The translations under genes were made by a program, and so were the position numbers. Source: Rhizobium sp. Q54 (GTDB taxonomy: Bacteria > Pseudomonadota > Alphaproteobacteria > Rhizobiales > Beijerinckiaceae). From it: a stretch of 16,114 bases of DNA. The DNA lies in NCBI GenBank assembly GCA_945903655.1, contig CAMDOY010000041.1:1-16114 (forward strand). The letters run 5' to 3'. Below the pieces are notes generated by a model. The model did not search any database. It was not told the DNA's origin and saw nothing but the letters and a program-made list of their open reading frames with translations. How positions within the stretch are numbered: position 1 is the stretch's first letter; each line of letters begins with the position of its first letter. Positions 13,770 through 16,114 of this stretch are shown here, piece after piece.

Positions 13770-14639
13770 ATGTCGCTCCATCAGGCTCCCTCGACCGATC
13801 TCGACCACGCCCAGCTCGCCGCCCTCCTGCGGTGGTATGTGGACATGGGCGTGGACATCGCCATCGCGGAAGAACCTCTGAACCGCTTCATGGAAGTCGC
13901 AAGACCCGCTGCGGTCGCCGCCCCGCAGCAGGCGCACGAGGAGACGCCAAGGCAGGCTCGCGCCCCCCAGACCTTCAGCGCCACCGCCAATTCCGGGCGC
14001 AGCGTGGACGCCGCCGCCGCCCTCTCCGTCGAAGCCGCGATCAAGGCGGCCCGCGAAAGCGCCGCCCGGGCTTCGAGCCTTGAGGAGCTACGCGCCGAGC
14101 TCATGGCCTTCGATGGCTGCATTCTCAAGCGCTCCGCCACCAACTTCGTCTTCGCCGATGGTGACCCCAAGTCGCGGATCATGTTCATCGGCGACGCCCC
14201 GGGCGACGAGGACGACCGGCAGGGCCTGCCCTTCACCGGGCCTCCGGGCCGTCTGCTGGAGCGGATGCTGAAATCCATCAAGCTGGACCGCAACAAGGTC
14301 TGGCTGACCAATCTCCTGCCCTGGCGGGTTCCGGGCAAGCGCCGGGCGACGCCTCAGGAAATCGCTGTCTGCCTGCCCTTCATCACGCGCCAGATCGAGC
14401 TGATCCAGCCCGCCATCCTCGTCTGTATGGGCGATGACGCCGCCCAGACGCTCATGCGCCTGAAGGGCAGCGTGATCCACAACAGGGGGGTCTGGCAGGA
14501 GCTTACCCCTGGGGACCAAGGTTTCTTCCGCGCCATCGCCATCCTGGCCCCCAGCTATGTCTTGCGCGCCTCGGGCGCCAAACGGACGGTCTGGCGGGAC
14601 CTGATCGAGATTCGCAAAGCCTTCGACGCGCTCCTGTGA
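13770..14639 (+). CDS. Uracil-DNA glycosylase, family 4-like, with altered catalytic motifs
   Basis: A 289-residue protein: an N-terminal segment (1-45), an Ala-rich linker (about 46-105), then the glycosylase domain. Recognisable blocks are RIMFIGDAPGDEDDRQGLPFTGPPGRLLERML at 136-167 (motif A), LTNLLPWRVPGKRRATPQEIAVCLPF at 179-204, and LAPSYVLRASGAKRTVWRDL at 259-278 (motif B). These enzymes excise uracil from DNA. Compared with the usual family-4 pattern, GEAPG reads GDAPG (Asp142), and the HPxYLLR block reads APSYVLR, with Ala260 in the place of the conserved His. Of the four [4Fe-4S] cysteines, Cys117 and Cys201 remain, while Lys120 and Trp185 stand at the others; loss at these two is common in alphaproteobacterial relatives. 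The ribosome-binding site before 13770 is weak. It is divergent from ETF-QO (136-base gap with no clear promoter) and 63 bases upstream of the metallopeptidase. Confidence 0.88.
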   Translation: MSLHQAPSTDLDHAQLAALLRWYVDMGVDIAIAEEPLNRFMEVARPAAVAAPQQAHEETPRQARAPQTFSATANSGRSVDAAAALSVEAAIKAARESAARASSLEELRAELMAFDGCILKRSATNFVFADGDPKSRIMFIGDAPGDEDDRQGLPFTGPPGRLLERMLKSIKLDRNKVWLTNLLPWRVPGKRRATPQEIAVCLPFITRQIELIQPAILVCMGDDAAQTLMRLKGSVIHNRGVWQELTPGDQGFFRAIAILAPSYVLRASGAKRTVWRDLIEIRKAFDALL

Positions 14640-14702
14640 CGGGCGCCCCTACCCTTGCGCGCAGGCTATGCCTACATATGGCTTCGGCAGGAGAGTGCTT
14701 GA

Positions 14703-15632
14703 ATGAGATGGGAAGATTTCCGACAGTCTGAGAATGTCGAGGATCGTCGCGGCGACAGCGAGGGCGTTGGCGCGTCGGGCATGCCCTTTGGGGGCGGCGG
14801 GCTGGGCGTCGGCACGGTGATCGTGCTGGGGCTCATCGGCTATGTGCTGGGCATAGATCCGCGCCTGCTCATCAGCGGCGCCGAGATGGCGGGGGTTGGC
14901 CGCAGCCAGCCCCAATATGAGCAGCGCCAGCAGGTCCAGCCCCGGCAGCAAAGCACGCCGCCCACGGACCAGACCGGGCGCTTCGTGTCCGCCGTCCTCG
15001 CCCAGAACGAGGATATCTGGAGCGAAATCCTGCCCGCCCAGAAGAACATTCGCTTCAAGCCCGCCCCGCTGGTGCTGTTTTCCGGCGCGACCCGTTCTGG
15101 CTGCGGCGCGGCGCAATCGGCCATGGGGCCCTTCTATTGCCCCACCGACGGCAAGATGTATCTCGACACCTCCTTCTTCAACGACATGAAGACCAAGCTG
15201 GGGGGCGGCGGCGATTTCGCCTATGCCTATGTGATCGCCCATGAAATGGGCCACCACATCGAAAACCTCCTGGGCGTCCTGCCGCGCGTCCAGAGGGCCC
15301 AGCAGCAGGCCTCCTCCCAGGCGCAGGCCAACAACCTTTCCGTGCGCGTCGAGCTGATGGCCGATTGTCTGGCGGGCGTGTGGGCCGCCAACGCCGACCG
15401 CAAATGGCGGATCATCGAACAGGGCGACATCGAGAAGGCCATCGCCACCGCCAGCGCCATCGGCGACGACCGCCTGCAAAAGGCCTCGCGCGGCTACGCC
15501 GTGCCCGACAGCTTCACCCACGGCTCCTCCGCCCAGCGGGTCAACTGGTTCCAGAAGGGCCTGAAGACCGGCCAGGTGGACGCCTGCAACACCTTCGCCA
15601 ACACCTCCGCCGCCAATAGCTCCGCAAAGTGA
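14703..15632 (+). CDS. Membrane-anchored neutral zinc metallopeptidase (YpfJ family)
   Basis: A 309-residue predicted metalloprotease. A cytoplasmic N-terminus rich in charged residues (1-25), a Gly-rich stretch and one membrane helix at about 34-50 anchor it; a Gln/Pro-rich linker (about 68-90) precedes the catalytic domain, probably periplasmic. The zinc motif HEMGH is at 180-184 within AYVIAHEMGHHIENLLGV, and ELMADCLAG at 217-225 gives the likely third ligand Glu217. Other family signatures are GCGAAQSAMGPFYCPTDGKMYLD at 133-155 and TDGSSAQRVNWF-like THGSSAQRVNWFQKG at 272-286. Four cysteines (134, 146, 222, 295) could form disulfides. Substrates are unknown. The start at 14703 has AGGAG nine bases upstream. 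It precedes moaB by four bases. Confidence 0.92.
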   Translation: MRWEDFRQSENVEDRRGDSEGVGASGMPFGGGGLGVGTVIVLGLIGYVLGIDPRLLISGAEMAGVGRSQPQYEQRQQVQPRQQSTPPTDQTGRFVSAVLAQNEDIWSEILPAQKNIRFKPAPLVLFSGATRSGCGAAQSAMGPFYCPTDGKMYLDTSFFNDMKTKLGGGGDFAYAYVIAHEMGHHIENLLGVLPRVQRAQQQASSQAQANNLSVRVELMADCLAGVWAANADRKWRIIEQGDIEKAIATASAIGDDRLQKASRGYAVPDSFTHGSSAQRVNWFQKGLKTGQVDACNTFANTSAANSSAK

Positions 15633-15636
15633 CCCC

Positions 15637-16114
15637 ATGCCCGGAATTGACGAGAGCCTTCCCTTCGTAGCCCTGAAGATCGCCGTGCTGACGGTCTCGG
15701 ACACCCGCCAGTTCGAGGACGACAAATCCGGCTCCACCCTCGTGGACCGCCTGACCAAGGCCGGCCACAAACTGGCCGACCGCGCCATCGTCACCGACGA
15801 TGTGGAGGCCATTCAGGCGCAGGTGCGGGCCTGGATCGGCGACCCCGATGTGGATGTGATCATCTCCACCGGCGGCACCGGCTTCACCGGGCGCGATGTG
15901 ACCCCGGAGGCCATCGAGCCCCTGCTTGAGAAGCGGATGGACGGGTTTTCCACAGTTTTCCACAGGCTGAGCTACGACAAGATCGGCACATCCACGATCC
16001 AGTCCCGCGCCACAGGCGGGGTGGCGGGCGCCACCTATATCTTCGTGCTGCCGGGATCGCCGGGCGCCTGCAAGGACGCGTGGGACGGGATCCTCGCCCA
16101 GCAGCTCGACTATC
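15637..16114 (+). CDS. moaB: Molybdenum cofactor biosynthesis protein B, C-terminally cut by the window
   Basis: Open from ATG at 15637 to the right edge, 159 complete codons. It belongs to the MoaB/Mog family, which adenylates molybdopterin before molybdenum insertion. Signatures: VLTVSDTRQFEDDKSGSTLVDRL at 18-40, VIISTGGTGFTGRDVTPEAIEPL at 75-97 (the nucleotide/pterin-binding TGGTG), IGTSTIQSRATGG at 116-128, and IFVLPGSPGACKDAWDG at 135-151. Given the usual length of about 170-180 residues, only a short C-terminal piece is missing. It starts four bases after the metallopeptidase stop and has only a weak ribosome-binding site, so it is probably translated by coupling from that gene. A role shared with the protease is not implied. 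Confidence 0.93.
   Translation, partial: MPGIDESLPFVALKIAVLTVSDTRQFEDDKSGSTLVDRLTKAGHKLADRAIVTDDVEAIQAQVRAWIGDPDVDVIISTGGTGFTGRDVTPEAIEPLLEKRMDGFSTVFHRLSYDKIGTSTIQSRATGGVAGATYIFVLPGSPGACKDAWDGILAQQLDY

Noticed and set aside
14655..14682. Promoter before the metallopeptidase gene (TTGCGC and TATGGC, 16 bases apart)
   Set aside because: Both hexamers match only partly and the gap after the glycosylase gene is just 63 bases, so cotranscription is as likely.
14649..15812. 387-codon open frame on the minus strand
   Set aside because: It is antisense to the zinc metallopeptidase and the start of moaB, both strongly supported by conserved motifs; its Gly/His-rich translation resembles no family.
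1..16114. Mobile island or prophage explanation for the parDE and receptor region
   Set aside because: No integrase, transposase, tRNA gene, direct-repeat ends or visible shift in base composition was found around these genes.

Overview
The window is G+C-rich DNA with tightly packed genes, strong Shine-Dalgarno motifs and gene families typical of an alphaproteobacterium, most likely of the Hyphomicrobiales (Rhizobiales). That placement is inferred from the style of the proteins: ETF-ubiquinone oxidoreductase, an AcuI/YhdH reductase, a GreA/GreB-like factor of the long-N-terminus type, family-4 uracil-DNA glycosylase, and an abundance of Bug/TctC receptors. No rRNA, tRNA, CRISPR array, insertion sequence or prophage gene was seen.

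Left end (1-1741). A secreted phytase-like esterase, cut by the window edge, lies on the minus strand behind a good PHO-box-like promoter. Next come a stand-alone PhnA C-terminal-domain protein (minus) and a secreted alpha/beta hydrolase of the dienelactone hydrolase type (plus), which converges on a transporter operon.

Transport and toxin-antitoxin block (1741-8759). A complete tripartite tricarboxylate transporter operon, tctC-tctB-tctA, reads leftward from a promoter with a perfect TTGACA. Back-to-back with it is a parDE toxin-antitoxin module whose upstream region carries a 7-3-7 palindrome. Beyond parDE, on the minus strand, are two more Bug/TctC receptors without membrane partners and, between them, an orphan NMT1/SsuA-like ABC substrate-binding protein. 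A clear intrinsic terminator closes this set at 5558-5585.

Metabolic and housekeeping block (8822-13633, all minus). In the direction of transcription: ETF-ubiquinone oxidoreductase, a major facilitator transporter, an AcuI/YhdH-type NADPH reductase, an unrecognised 66-residue basic protein with an excellent ribosome-binding site, and a GreA/GreB-family factor 24 bases after it. AcuI-type reduction of acryloyl-CoA and ETF-QO both belong to acyl-CoA/short-chain acid metabolism, which fits a region rich in organic-acid uptake proteins, but no shared pathway is proven.

Right end (13770-16114, plus). A family-4 uracil-DNA glycosylase with altered catalytic motifs is followed by a membrane-anchored neutral zinc metallopeptidase and, four bases later, by moaB, which runs off the window.

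No unmistakably new system was found. The best leads are the PHO-box promoter of the phytase-like gene, the degenerate uracil-DNA glycosylase, the 66-residue gene coupled to the Gre factor, and the group of divergent receptors around one TctAB pair and a parDE module.
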